Source of the DNA: Azospira restricta
GTDB lineage: Bacteria; Pseudomonadota; Gammaproteobacteria; Burkholderiales; Rhodocyclaceae
DNA length: 64,000 nt
Direction of reading: 5' to 3'
Assembly: GCF_016858125.1 (NCBI RefSeq)
Contig: NZ_CP064781.1
Span: 744,001 to 808,000 of the forward strand
In this document: piece after piece, positions 8,100 through 16,216 of the stretch
Layout of the letters: each line of letters starts with the position of its first letter
Numbering within the stretch: the stretch's first letter is position 1
Notes under the pieces: generated by a model
What the model saw: only the letters and a program-made list of their open reading frames with translations
What the model was told of the DNA's origin: nothing
The model's database searches: none
Made by a program: the position numbers and the translations under genes

Positions 8100-9155
8100 A
8101 TGCAGCTGGACATGCACTACTACGGCACCTATGCGATGGCGCGAACTGCCGGATTACGCCAGGACGTTGCCCAAGCCATCGCGACAGCAGCGCAGTTCGT
8201 GGACGATTCGTCAGCAGTATCCGCCGAGCTGTTCGACGGCGCCTATCTGCATCATGAGGCCACCGCGCATCATCCCAGCGAACTGGCTCCGAATATTGAT
8301 CCTGCCGATCAGCGCCGGGTATGGGTACCGTTTCATTTCCTTCCTGGGAACGAAGGAAGCACTCTGAAAGAGCGGCTGGTCTGCCAAAAAGATAGCGCTA
8401 TCGCCCGCCAGATGGTCGATCACGCCTTGTCACTTGCCGCTGAGCCGTATAGCTGCGTCCTGATGGGAATCACAGCTCACGTCTATGCCGACACATTCTC
8501 GCATTACGGTTTCTCAGGCATTACGTCACCCTTGAACCAAATCGATGCTGAGTCGATCACCCCCAAGATCCAGAACGCGGAAATTCTGGCCTATGTGACT
8601 TCGAAATTTCATACATTCGTTGAGCAACGCGCGGCGGGTGCCGCCAACCTTCTCGGCCTCGGTCATGGAGGCGTGGCAACCTATCCGGACCGCCCCTATC
8701 TGACGTGGAGTTTTTCCTACAGCGACGGCCGTGAATCCGGCGAGCGGCGCAATCAGCAGACGTTTTTCGAGGCATGTACGCGGCTGCATGAAATGTTCTC
8801 CCGCTATGCCGCGCAGGCTCCGTTCTATGCGGACGTTGCTGCACAACGCGACTTCGATGCCATCGCCGAGCCAGTGGCCACCATCCTGTCGGTCGAAGGA
8901 AAGCTCGAAGAACGAACAGCTGCTTGGCAAAGCGCGTTTATGTCCGGGAAGATGCTTGGGCAACAGAAGGCAGAGGCAATCCCGGACTATGCGCCAGCGC
9001 ATTTTGCCCAGGACATCGCAGCGCTCCAGCGATGCGAAATTGACGACGCCGAAAAATCACTGACGTTCCATTTCATGCAGGCTGCCGATGTTCACCGTCG
9101 GTTCGTTTTGCAGGAACTGTTGCCAGCGCATGGCCTGAAAGTCATTGCCCCGTAG
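8100..9155 (+). CDS. DUF6765 family protein
   Basis: 351 aa, beginning MQLDMHYYGTYAMARTAGL, the typical opening of DUF6765 proteins. Conserved His/Asp-rich stretches (DGAYLHHEATAHHPSE, VWVPFHFLPGNEG, GITAHVYADTFSHYGFSG) suggest a helical metal-binding fold similar in style to zinc-dependent phospholipase C or HD-like hydrolases, but no catalytic activity is proven. No signal peptide is seen, so it is likely cytoplasmic. It follows the small DUF1508 and 56-aa genes and precedes two small genes in the same direction, a probable loose operon. Function unknown. Confidence 0.75.
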   Translation: MQLDMHYYGTYAMARTAGLRQDVAQAIATAAQFVDDSSAVSAELFDGAYLHHEATAHHPSELAPNIDPADQRRVWVPFHFLPGNEGSTLKERLVCQKDSAIARQMVDHALSLAAEPYSCVLMGITAHVYADTFSHYGFSGITSPLNQIDAESITPKIQNAEILAYVTSKFHTFVEQRAAGAANLLGLGHGGVATYPDRPYLTWSFSYSDGRESGERRNQQTFFEACTRLHEMFSRYAAQAPFYADVAAQRDFDAIAEPVATILSVEGKLEERTAAWQSAFMSGKMLGQQKAEAIPDYAPAHFAQDIAALQRCEIDDAEKSLTFHFMQAADVHRRFVLQELLPAHGLKVIAP

Positions 9156-9191
9156 CATGGGACATTCCATCTTCAACGGAGAAAACCAGAA

Positions 9192-9512
9192 ATGATCGAC
9201 AAAATTGCTGATTACTTCATCACCGAACCGCAGCGCATAAATGCGATCGGTGAGGTCTTTTTCAGGCTCGGGACCACACTTATTCTTGCAGGTCTTCTTG
9301 CACATTTGGCGACGACCGTAGTCAGTACTGTGACGATATCGGCGGCCCAGTCGACTCACATGCCACAGTCCTTGGCGGATTTGTTGCCGGGTATTCCGAC
9401 TTGGTGGATCCCGGAGTCGATCGTTGGCGGGTTACCTGCCGTTGGCTTGTGCGGCTTTGGTCTGTGGTTAAAAGTTGTGGCAAAGAAGATTCGTCGATTC
9501 TTGGCGTGGTGA
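9192..9512 (+). CDS. Small membrane protein, hypothetical
   Basis: 106 aa. Two likely membrane segments: about residues 23-50 (FRLGTTLILAGLLAHLATTV) and 76-95 (SIVGGLPAVGLCGFGLWL), with a basic C-terminus (KKIRRFLAW) likely in the cytoplasm. AACGGAG sits ahead of the ATG. No family recognised. It lies 36 bp after the DUF6765 gene, so it may be its membrane partner. Confidence 0.55.
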   Translation: MIDKIADYFITEPQRINAIGEVFFRLGTTLILAGLLAHLATTVVSTVTISAAQSTHMPQSLADLLPGIPTWWIPESIVGGLPAVGLCGFGLWLKVVAKKIRRFLAW

Positions 9513-9540
9513 CCTCGTAACGGAACTGATGGAGACGTAA

Positions 9541-9741
9541 ATGAGTGAATGCATCAAAACCGACAATGCAACGATTATCTGTCCGGCTTGCGGCGTCGAA
9601 TTTCCCGATGAGGGAAACTGTTTTTCTGCACCCGCACCGCAAGGGTCAGGTGGCTGTATTCGTAGGTGCTACTGCCCAAGTTGTCAGGAATCGTGCTGCG
9701 CAGAACGCGACAGCCCCCAGTTCACGCCGCCTGGTTTCTAG
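9541..9741 (+). CDS. Small cysteine-rich (zinc-ribbon-like) protein
   Basis: 66 aa with GGAG seven bases before ATG 9541. Cysteines fall in pairs: CPAC (residues ~14-17), then CYCPSC and CC, a pattern typical of a zinc ribbon. No catalytic motif. It is the last of the plus-strand genes after DUF6765. An overlapping frame at 9545-9745 lacks this Cys pattern and is not believed. Confidence 0.5.
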   Translation: MSECIKTDNATIICPACGVEFPDEGNCFSAPAPQGSGGCIRRCYCPSCQESCCAERDSPQFTPPGF

Positions 9742-9849
9742 CTGAACGTGAGAAGAAATCCCACGAAATCTGGAGTTTTGGGAAAAATCTAGATAATCGT
9801 GGGATCCTACATGACCTTGATCTCTTCCTCATTCACCGTACTTCATCCC

Positions 9850-11784
9850 CTAGCGAAGAAGGCTAGCAGAAACGTCTCTCCGGATTCTGATGTCAATGCC
9901 GACTCGCACTCGGTTGTCGTCGTTGCGAACGGAAGTAGCGAGCCCGTGTTCCTCTGGCACTATCGACGCAGCAACGATGCGCTTATTCGAGAACCGCTCC
10001 AACTCGGTAGCCACCCACTTAGCCCGAGCGAAACGCAGCAGGTAGTTTCCTGAGACAGTCCCGATCCTAGCCTGATCGTTGCAGACAACTCTCTCGTCGA
10101 TGACGATTTGGCCTGCCGCGTTCTTCATGCCTAGATGAACCTCGGGCTCAATAGCTTTCCGGAGATCTACCGGATTCACGAGAGGCTCTGCCTTGCTGCA
10201 AGGAAATGCTTTCGCCGAGGCCTCGCCATAAAAGGTCGCTTCTCCAGTGAGGCCGAGTTCATCGATTGACTTGCCAATAGCCGCAATCTCGCTGGCGATC
10301 TCTGCCGAAGAAGCCTTTCCGCCGGGAAAACTGGCTCGGTGGCTGACACGAATTCCTTGGTCGCCTGCCGGCGCACATGTCGCCCTACTGGTCTTGGCGA
10401 GGATCGCGTCGCACACTGATTCAGCAGCTATCGGCGGCTTCTGCTCTCCCTTCGCGCTAAAGTCAGACGTGCTCGTGCTTGTCTTCGCTTGCAGCAGTGG
10501 CACCGGCGTGGCTAGATAGCGAGGTTCACCTCCGTGTCTCTTGTACGTGATTTCGAGGGCTGCTGGCGTGGACGGAGCAGCCTTTGGTGGCTCCATGACG
10601 ACCGTTTCTCCGTCACCCCTTGGATCGAACTGGAGCTCTCTATTCTTGCTGTCCAAGCAGTTCTTCTTTCCATCCTTTCGGTTCTCGAAGCAGACGGCTG
10701 GAACGTTTGCTACTGGGTCGAGAAGACGGACAGTGTCGCCAGGAAACAGACGAAGCTGAAGGTAAATGTCCTTCGAGGGATCTATCGTGGCCAGTTCAGT
10801 ACGGGCCTTGCGGGGTCGGTTGGCGAATGCCGACTGCGAGCGAATAACTTGGTCGACGCGCTGCGAGACGTCGGTAATGGCTGCAAGGATTGCTTGCATC
10901 GCATCGGGCTTTGGTGGTCTTTGGGTTTCCAGGAACGCCTGAACGAGTGCCCTATATGACTTGTGGCCAGCGTCAGCCGGCTTGACGATACCAAAGTGGT
11001 CTTCGTTGATCGCCTCGATCGCGTGAGTGCAAAGTGAAGCGGCGCTACGCAACGGAACTACTAATGCGACCCCAAACACGGAATTTCTCTCGTATGCGCA
11101 ATACGACGGAATCCAGAAGAGCCTGGAGTTGATCCATGCCGTCTCAAGATCGGCAAGGAAGTCATCGTTCTGCATCTCTTTAAGCTGATGCGCATGGGTG
11201 CTTATGCCCCCCGGTACTGCCTTGCCTGCCAAGGACAACAGGTCTGCAAGTTGGCTGCCGTTCGTTGGTGTCCCGAAGAAATAGAGTAGTTGGATGCGTT
11301 CCGCGTAGCTCGGCTGCCGCAGAATGAGCGCACGAGCAACAAGCCCGCCAAGGCTGTGCATGACGAACGTGATGCGCCTGCGTTGATCAATACCTTGGGC
11401 TCGCAATTCAAAATGGAGATCGTCCGCCAAGCTTGCGATTGACGTGCGCTTGCTGAGGATACTGGCATCGTACGTATAGACAAAGACGTCCGTCTTAGCG
11501 AACGCATTCTCGTTGTCGACGGGGATTAGCGCAGGCCAGTACGCACCCGAACGTTTGTTGAACCAAGTATCGGCGTCTCCGCCCAGTCCGTGGATGAAGA
11601 CGATCACGGGCTGATCGACTGCCGATGCCTTGCTACCCGAAATGAAACCGGCCTTGTGATCACCGTTGGTGCTGTCACTGGTTCGCTCGCCCATTCCTGT
11701 GCAACCGCACAGCAGTGCAACCACGAACAAAATGATGAATCTGACACTTGTCATACGCTGAGCCATGTCTATCCCGTAGATCAA
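9850..11784 (-). CDS. Lipoprotein alpha/beta hydrolase with C-terminal domain
   Basis: Up to 644 aa; the internal Met at residue 7 or 11 could also be the start. The N-terminal signal ends in a lipobox (LLCGC), so the mature protein is lipid-anchored. The hydrolase domain (~55-290) has an oxyanion-type FIHGLGGDADTW, the nucleophile elbow VMHSLGGL, an acidic residue region and a late His (EDHFGI), as in PGAP1/lipase-like serine hydrolases. Residues ~470-640 form a second domain whose FARAKWVATELERF and RVRVGIDIRIR resemble an OmpA-like peptidoglycan-binding fold, though the match is weak. It stands alone, convergent with the upstream plus-strand genes. Substrate unknown. Confidence 0.75.
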   Translation of the reverse strand: MIYGIDMAQRMTSVRFIILFVVALLCGCTGMGERTSDSTNGDHKAGFISGSKASAVDQPVIVFIHGLGGDADTWFNKRSGAYWPALIPVDNENAFAKTDVFVYTYDASILSKRTSIASLADDLHFELRAQGIDQRRRITFVMHSLGGLVARALILRQPSYAERIQLLYFFGTPTNGSQLADLLSLAGKAVPGGISTHAHQLKEMQNDDFLADLETAWINSRLFWIPSYCAYERNSVFGVALVVPLRSAASLCTHAIEAINEDHFGIVKPADAGHKSYRALVQAFLETQRPPKPDAMQAILAAITDVSQRVDQVIRSQSAFANRPRKARTELATIDPSKDIYLQLRLFPGDTVRLLDPVANVPAVCFENRKDGKKNCLDSKNRELQFDPRGDGETVVMEPPKAAPSTPAALEITYKRHGGEPRYLATPVPLLQAKTSTSTSDFSAKGEQKPPIAAESVCDAILAKTSRATCAPAGDQGIRVSHRASFPGGKASSAEIASEIAAIGKSIDELGLTGEATFYGEASAKAFPCSKAEPLVNPVDLRKAIEPEVHLGMKNAAGQIVIDERVVCNDQARIGTVSGNYLLRFARAKWVATELERFSNKRIVAASIVPEEHGLATSVRNDDNRVRVGIDIRIRRDVSASLLR

Positions 11785-11908
11785 ACTTCAAACGCCACGC
11801 TGCCACAATTCATCCGAACTTCTGCTTCATTATGCCATAAGGGTTGAGTCGCCCCGGCCCCCGTAGACACTCCGAAGCCTTAAACAGAGGGCCCTTGGAG
11901 GGGGTGTC

Positions 11909-12186
11909 ATGAGCAGCAATCGTTACCCGGAAGAATTCAAGATTGGAGCGGTCAAGCAAATCACCGAACGAGGTTATCCGGTCGCCGAAGTTGCGGCCCG
12001 AATAGGGCCTCGCAGCACAGCCTGTATGAGTGGGTGAAGCGTTACAGCGTGCCGGAACCGGAACGACTCGAAACGCAGAGCCAGTCCGCTGAAATCCATA
12101 AATTGAAGGCCGAACTGCGCCGTATGACCGAGGAGCGCGACATTCTTAAAAAGGCCGCCGCGTACTTTGCCAAGGAGTCCCGGTAA
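11909..12186 (+). pseudogene. IS3-family transposase OrfA, frameshifted
   Basis: Begins MSSNRYPEEFKIGAVKQITE and continues GYPVAEVAARIG, the HTH of IS3 OrfA. A base is missing near 12010 (AARIG is followed in another frame by SQHSLYEWVKRYS), so the first frame stops early. The second frame carries the leucine-zipper-like HKLKAELRRMTEERDILKKA to the stop at 12186. Loss of one base destroys the normal product. Confidence 0.8.
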
Positions 12187-12388
12187 GGTACCCGTTCATC
12201 CGTGCGCACGAAGGCAGCACCCTGTCCGCCGGCTGTACCAGATGATGGTCGTGCATCCCAGCGGCTACTACGTCTGGAAAGCCAATCCGACCTCGGCCCG
12301 AAAGAAGGAAGATCAACGTCTCTCGGGACTGATCAAGCAGTCCTGGCTGGAGAGCGGTGGTGTCTATGGCTACCGCAAGATCACCGAG
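12187..12388 (+). pseudogene. IS3-family transposase OrfB, frameshifted and truncated
   Basis: YPFIRAHEG is followed, one base out of frame near 12220, by QHPVRRLYQMM, then HPSGYYVWKANP, ARKKEDQRLSGLIKQSWLE and GGVYGYRKITE, the N-terminal HTH_21 part of OrfB. The DDE integrase core is absent; the sequence is replaced by an IS66-like fragment. Not functional. Confidence 0.75.
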
Positions 12389-12843
12389 GAACCGTGCGCA
12401 GCGCTGCTGACCTCGCCGCACAGCCGGACCGTGGCATCGTTCAGGACGATCTCGATCCGAGACGCCGTTACGCCCGGATCGGGCGGGTGCAACATCGGAG
12501 CGGCCTGCGCCGGGAGTAGTTTCACCGAAGCTTCCGGCGCCGTTCCAGCAACTGGAGCGGCAGTGCCAAGCGCACCAAACTTGCCAGCGCGATAGTGGCG
12601 GCGCCACTTGAATAGCAGATTGGCATTGACGCCGTGCGCCGTGCAAGCTTCGCCACCGAGACCCCGTCAACGCACGCCAATGTCGCCAGCCGGCGCTTGA
12701 AGTCGATCGGATGATCCGGGCAACCCTTGCGGCTCACCTTCGAGATGCCTGTCCTCAAAGTAGTCCCCACCAGTTTTTTGGTGGGCACCACTCTGGATCA
12801 ATCTACTCACGCACGAAAGCCGGTGGCGGCCGGACGCTTACCG
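12389..12843 (-). mobile_element. IS66-family fragment with frameshifted tnpA
   Basis: Read on the minus strand, the fragment begins at 12843 with GTAAGCGTCCGG, the typical IS66 terminal sequence. A tnpA-like frame gives KVSRKGCPDHPIDFKRRLA and GVSVAKLA, then shifts frame to HGVNANLLFKWRRHYR and ends IEIVLNDATVRLCGEV. The upstream and downstream IS66 genes (tnpB, tnpC) are missing. A perfect CCCACCA/TGGTGGG hairpin lies near its start (about 12764-12786). It abuts the IS3 remnant, so one element was cut by or recombined with the other. Confidence 0.7.
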
Positions 12844-12879
12844 TTCAACAACTGATCAAAACGATCTTCGTTCATTTTC

Positions 12880-13134
12880 CTAGACGAGCACGCTGAACGT
12901 TATCTGCGTGCCGTCCCCTGTCGTCGCAGCCCACGTGGTCAGCGAGGTTTGGTAGACGCGAGAGAACGACACAAACGGTGCTTCGCTAGCTAACCAGCGT
13001 CCAAATATCTCAAAAACGTGTTCTCCCGGGCCGCCACGCATGCGTTTCAGCCCTGATGAAAAGTTGGTTTCAAAGACCAGATGGATAACCCTCAGATCAG
13101 AAGAGTTGTCCAGCTCGAATCTCGTCCTATTCAT
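12880..13134 (-). CDS. Hypothetical protein, 84 aa
   Basis: Begins MNRTRFELDNSSDLRVIHLV at ATG 13134 (a longer frame reaches 13197 but overlaps the broken thermonuclease gene). No domain, signal peptide or membrane segment is recognised. There is no clear ribosome site. It lies between the thermonuclease remnant and the IS66 end; it may be real but could be part of decayed sequence. Confidence 0.35.
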   Translation of the reverse strand: MNRTRFELDNSSDLRVIHLVFETNFSSGLKRMRGGPGEHVFEIFGRWLASEAPFVSFSRVYQTSLTTWAATTGDGTQITFSVLV

Positions 13135-13429
13135 AGATTGATACCCGTGCCCTTCCTTTTCCTTGGCTAGCGCACTTTGTTGGCAGCGTGTCCCCACGCC
13201 TGCCGCTTCTCCGGAGCGCGATGCCTTTAAGACGGATTTTGCGTTGGCGCTTCACGCCGTCGAGCAACGTTAGCGTATCACCATCGGCTACCGCTGTGAC
13301 TTCGCAAGATAGCGTGCCTGCCCATACAGCATGTGCAAAAAGGAAGTGCAGTGCCAACAGTAGCCCGCCGTTTATGGTGACTTCACCGGGGCGGCGTGGC
13401 TTGCACAAGCTGATGACCTTCCGAGTCAT
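13127..13429 (-). pseudogene. Thermonuclease (SNase-like) gene, frameshifted
   Basis: A signal-like N-terminus (LLLALHFLFAHAVWA) is followed by SCEVTAVADGDTLTLLDG and RKIRLKGI, the start of the SNase fold with its Asp-rich D-G-D motif. The next expected residues (DAPE) appear only after a one-base shift, as APEKRQAWGHAANKV, and that frame hits a stop near 13160. Most of the catalytic barrel is lost. It starts 9 bp past the tnsE stop, in the same direction. Confidence 0.7.
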
Positions 13430-13437
13430 TTCATCTA

Positions 13438-15234
13438 CTACAAACGGCTCGCCCGAATGCCCGGGGTAATCCCTGCCTTTTCTAATGCCTGCAACAGTGC
13501 CGCCTCCCCAAGGATGTATTCTCCGCGCGTTTTAGGGTGAGTGAACGTATCTGCCAAGCCAGGGCAATGGGGTATTAACTTGCTTACGATTCCTCGGATA
13601 TACCGTACGTCGGACATAAATCGCCGTAGCCACTGTTCAAAGATTTTGCTGTCTTCAATTACTGCCATGACGCCTCGGTAGGCCTCTTCGCCCTCCTTCT
13701 CGACATCAGACTGGTTTGCCACCTTTCTAGGACGTCGCTCGATTTCCACGATGTAAATCGGTCGGCCTCTAGAGGTAATCCGCAGCACCATCAGCCCTCG
13801 TGGTCGTGCTGTTTTTACATCGAAATAGACCCAGTTTCGAGTAGTGGTCGGAATCTCCTCTTCGTCAATCGGCTCAAGCGCAATCAGCTTTGGATTTCCA
13901 TCCGACCGATAGCCATCCGCAAAGGTAAACCACTCGGCGGTTTGTATTAGCTCAGGATGCTTTTTCTTCAGGCTGCTTGTCGCATTCCACATATCTAGTA
14001 GTGCGCCATGGGACTCAAGGTGTACAGGAGCGTGAATCGATGCATAGCCAATGCCACTTCCCGATCCGTGGCGTTCGCCTGAAGAATTGGTTGATTCATT
14101 ACCGCCTTTACGTCGATTTTTAGAAGACGAACTAATCCGTTCGCCATGTCGATCTACGACAGCTCGGGGAATGCCAAGAACTACAAATTTCGGATCCAGA
14201 ATTTCAACTGCACCTGTTCCATGATTTGGCTCGTCATCGCCTGTTAGATCAACTATATCTGGGGGACGAATTAAGCGCTTTTCTATGGCACCTTCCCAAG
14301 CGTTGTCGTTTTCCAGATCTGGGTTGCCCTCGATATTTTTGTTCGTATTTTCCCGGCCGCGCTCGATCAAAATTCCATCGGGATCCGAACCACCGATAAC
14401 TCGAAGGGCTAGGAAGGATCGCTGATTGTCAAACCATATCCCTTGGCAACGAAGCTCAGCTGGACCCTGAAACCAAGGGGCAACCTTCAGGAAGGATGGC
14501 GCCTTGTTTCTTGGAACAAACTGGCTTTCCAGCTGACCATAGATTTCTCGAGCGACGCGCTGCGTGTATGGATCGTATTTCGCGTGTGCTAGGAACACGG
14601 TATCGCCGTTATGTAGCCGCTTCCGCAGCTTTACTTTCCACTTCCCGCTTTCCTCCGGTTCTTCTAACGGAGCATAGAAACGTTTGTTAACTTCATCCCA
14701 CCCATACGTAGCAAGAATCCGGTTCAACTCTTCTGATCTCCCGTAACACCGCGAATAGAATTCTAGGCATGGAACCACTAGCTTTCCGCCATTCTGCAAC
14801 TTAAATTCGATGTTCCAATTCTTGTCTTTTTGGTGCTTGAGCGGGTAGAGCTCCATCGGGTACGGCGTAGTTCTAGTACTTGGCGAGGCGTAAAAAAAGG
14901 AAGTGTGTTGCCAAGCGGCGCCTCTGAAATCTACTTCGAAATCGAATTCCTCAAATTTGGCTGACGTATGGCTCATGTTGTTTGCCCAAATCGTGCCAAT
15001 TCGGACTTGCCCAAGGGCGGTCAGAGGAACGCGGCGGAGAATTAAATCGTCTGCAACGGAACCTTCAACTATCTGGCGGAAGCCGACCAAGGCTAATGGC
15101 TGTGATTTCGCCTGCAAATTCTTAACGACGCCGTTATAGGTCCAAGCGACATATGAGCCTGCAGGTAGTGCAAGGCCGGGGATTCTAGTGACACTTGGCG
15201 TCTTCAGAATCTCAAACTGGAACGGAATAGGCAT
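13438..15234 (-). CDS. tnsE: TnsE-like Tn7-type transposition protein
   Basis: 598 aa; Tn7 TnsE is 538 aa. ATG 15234 has GAGGTGG just upstream. Resemblance to TnsE, as I recall it, is in three places: an N-terminal block with RIGTIWANNMSH and VPCLEFYSRCYGRSEELN; a low-complexity serine/charged middle (about 370-400); and a C-terminal DNA-binding region with IEIERRPRK and THPKTRGEYILGE (compare HPKGLGE in Tn7 TnsE). TnsE directs Tn7 to conjugating plasmids or replicating DNA through the beta clamp. It is the first gene inside the island end, reading inward. The other tns genes are absent from the window. It could be a remnant or a TniE of the AbaR type. Confidence 0.7.
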   Translation of the reverse strand: MPIPFQFEILKTPSVTRIPGLALPAGSYVAWTYNGVVKNLQAKSQPLALVGFRQIVEGSVADDLILRRVPLTALGQVRIGTIWANNMSHTSAKFEEFDFEVDFRGAAWQHTSFFYASPSTRTTPYPMELYPLKHQKDKNWNIEFKLQNGGKLVVPCLEFYSRCYGRSEELNRILATYGWDEVNKRFYAPLEEPEESGKWKVKLRKRLHNGDTVFLAHAKYDPYTQRVAREIYGQLESQFVPRNKAPSFLKVAPWFQGPAELRCQGIWFDNQRSFLALRVIGGSDPDGILIERGRENTNKNIEGNPDLENDNAWEGAIEKRLIRPPDIVDLTGDDEPNHGTGAVEILDPKFVVLGIPRAVVDRHGERISSSSKNRRKGGNESTNSSGERHGSGSGIGYASIHAPVHLESHGALLDMWNATSSLKKKHPELIQTAEWFTFADGYRSDGNPKLIALEPIDEEEIPTTTRNWVYFDVKTARPRGLMVLRITSRGRPIYIVEIERRPRKVANQSDVEKEGEEAYRGVMAVIEDSKIFEQWLRRFMSDVRYIRGIVSKLIPHCPGLADTFTHPKTRGEYILGEAALLQALEKAGITPGIRASRL

Positions 15235-15248
15235 ACCACCTCACACGC

Positions 15249-15281
15249 AAAAACGCCCTGACGGCTTACACCGGCAGGGCG
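15249..15281 (-). terminator. Intrinsic terminator in the leader of tnsE
   Basis: On the minus strand, CGCCCTGCCGG pairs with CCGTCAGGGCG across a 6-nt loop (one mismatch) and is followed by TTTTT. The T-run ends 14 nt before the tnsE start codon, so nearly all transcripts from upstream would stop before tnsE. It may insulate the island from comM transcription, or act as an attenuator for tnsE. Confidence 0.75.
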
Positions 15282-15320
15282 TCAGGGGGTTCAGAACTGC
15301 TGTTACAGTCTCAGCAAGTT

Positions 15321-15366
15321 GGTCGCAGCTATTTCTACAATGTCGCAATAATTTGTATAAGTCACA
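15321..15366 (-). repeat. Transposon end with tandem TnsB-type repeats
   Basis: Read inward from the comM junction, the end starts TGTGAC and holds two tandem repeats 20 bp apart: TACAAATTATTGCGACA (15357-15341) and TAGAAATAGCTGCGACC (15337-15321), 12 of 17 positions identical. Tn7-like ends have several such sites for TnsB; only two clear ones are seen here. Confidence 0.7.
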
Positions 15367-16209
15367 GCCGCCGCCGACCAGCGCCACTGCCGACGCCGAA
15401 TGATGGGGATGGCGGAAATTTCTGCGGCCGTACTGCGCCGGGCGGAACTGTCCGGCGAGCGAGAGGACCGCCGCCGACTCCAGCGCCTCGCCGTCGGCGA
15501 GCGGCGGCAGCAGCCCGGGCAGGCGCGCCGCCAGCATCGACTTGCCGCTGCCCGGCGGGCCGGACAGCAGCAGCGAATGGCCGCCGCCGGCGGCGATTTC
15601 GAGCGCGCGCTTGGCCTGCGCCTGGCCGCGCACGTCGGCCAGGTCGGGGTAGCTGTCGGCGATCGCGGCCGGCGTCGCCGCGGCTGCCGGCAGCGGCGAC
15701 TCGCCGCGCAGGTGGGCGCAGACGGCGAGCAGGCCGGTCGCGGCGAAGACGCCGGCGGGGCGTGCCAGCGCCGCTTCGGCGGCGCTCGCCGCCGGCAGCA
15801 CGAAGCTGCGCTCGCCGGCGTCGGCGGCGAGCACCATCGCCAGCGCGCCGCGTACCGGGCGCAGTTCGCCCGACAGCGACAGTTCGCCGGCGAATTCGTG
15901 CGCGTCGAGGCGGTCGGCCGGCAGCTGGCCGGAGGCGGCGAGGATGCCGAGCGCGATCGGCAGGTCGAAGCGGCCGGACTCCTTGGGCAGGTCGGCCGGC
16001 GCCAGGTTGATCGTGATGCGGCGGGCGGGGAATTCGAAGCCGGAATTGACCAGCGCAGCGCGTACGCGGTCGCGCGCTTCCTTGACTTCGGTGTCGGGCA
16101 GGCCGACCAGCGTCACCGACGGCAGGCCGCCGGCGAGGTGCACCTCGACCGCCACCGCCGGCGCGGCGAGGCCGTCGAGACCCCGGCTGCGGACGATGGC
16201 CAGCGGCAT
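15367..16209 (-). pseudogene. comM: comM (yifB) Mg-chelatase-like AAA+ gene, truncated by island
   Basis: 281 in-frame codons from ATG 16209. ComM/YifB is a branch-migration helicase for natural transformation, about 500 aa. Present: the N-terminal ChlI-like domain (VEVHLAGGLPSVTLVGLPD) and Walker A GPPGSGKS. The frame stays intact up to HHSASAVALVGGG, then enters the island terminus and stops at 15241. The Walker B, arginine finger and C-terminal parts are lost from this copy; they are expected beyond the left window edge. The break is at the conserved VGGG codons, as in AbaR insertions. Confidence 0.9.
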
Positions 16210-16216
16210 GCGGCGC

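Larger units (their letters stand above)
11845..12388 (+). mobile_element. IS3-family element remnant (left end, decayed)
   Basis: Starts at an inverted-repeat-like TGAGTCGCCCCGG (11845), typical of IS3-family left ends, followed by orfA (11909) and the beginning of orfB. Both reading frames contain frameshifts, and the sequence stops matching orfB after GVYGYRKITE near 12388, where an IS66-like fragment in the opposite direction begins. Non-autonomous. Confidence 0.75.
1..15366. mobile_element. Tn7-like genomic island inserted in comM (one end in window)
   Basis: From 15366 leftwards the base composition drops from very GC-rich to roughly even, and the genes change to accessory types (defence-like operons, hypotheticals, IS remnants). 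At 15366 the comM reading frame is broken exactly where a terminus beginning TGTGAC starts, followed by two tandem repeats and then a TnsE-like gene. Tn7-like elements have 5'-TGT ends and tandem TnsB sites, and the AbaR/Tn6022 group is known to use comM as attachment site. The left end lies outside the window, so the size, the target duplication and tnsABCD cannot be seen. It could alternatively be a degraded or composite island with only one original end. Confidence 0.8.

Noticed and set aside
12202-12519. A 105-aa frame inside the IS3 remnant
   Set aside because: It is out of frame with the recognisable transposase motifs.
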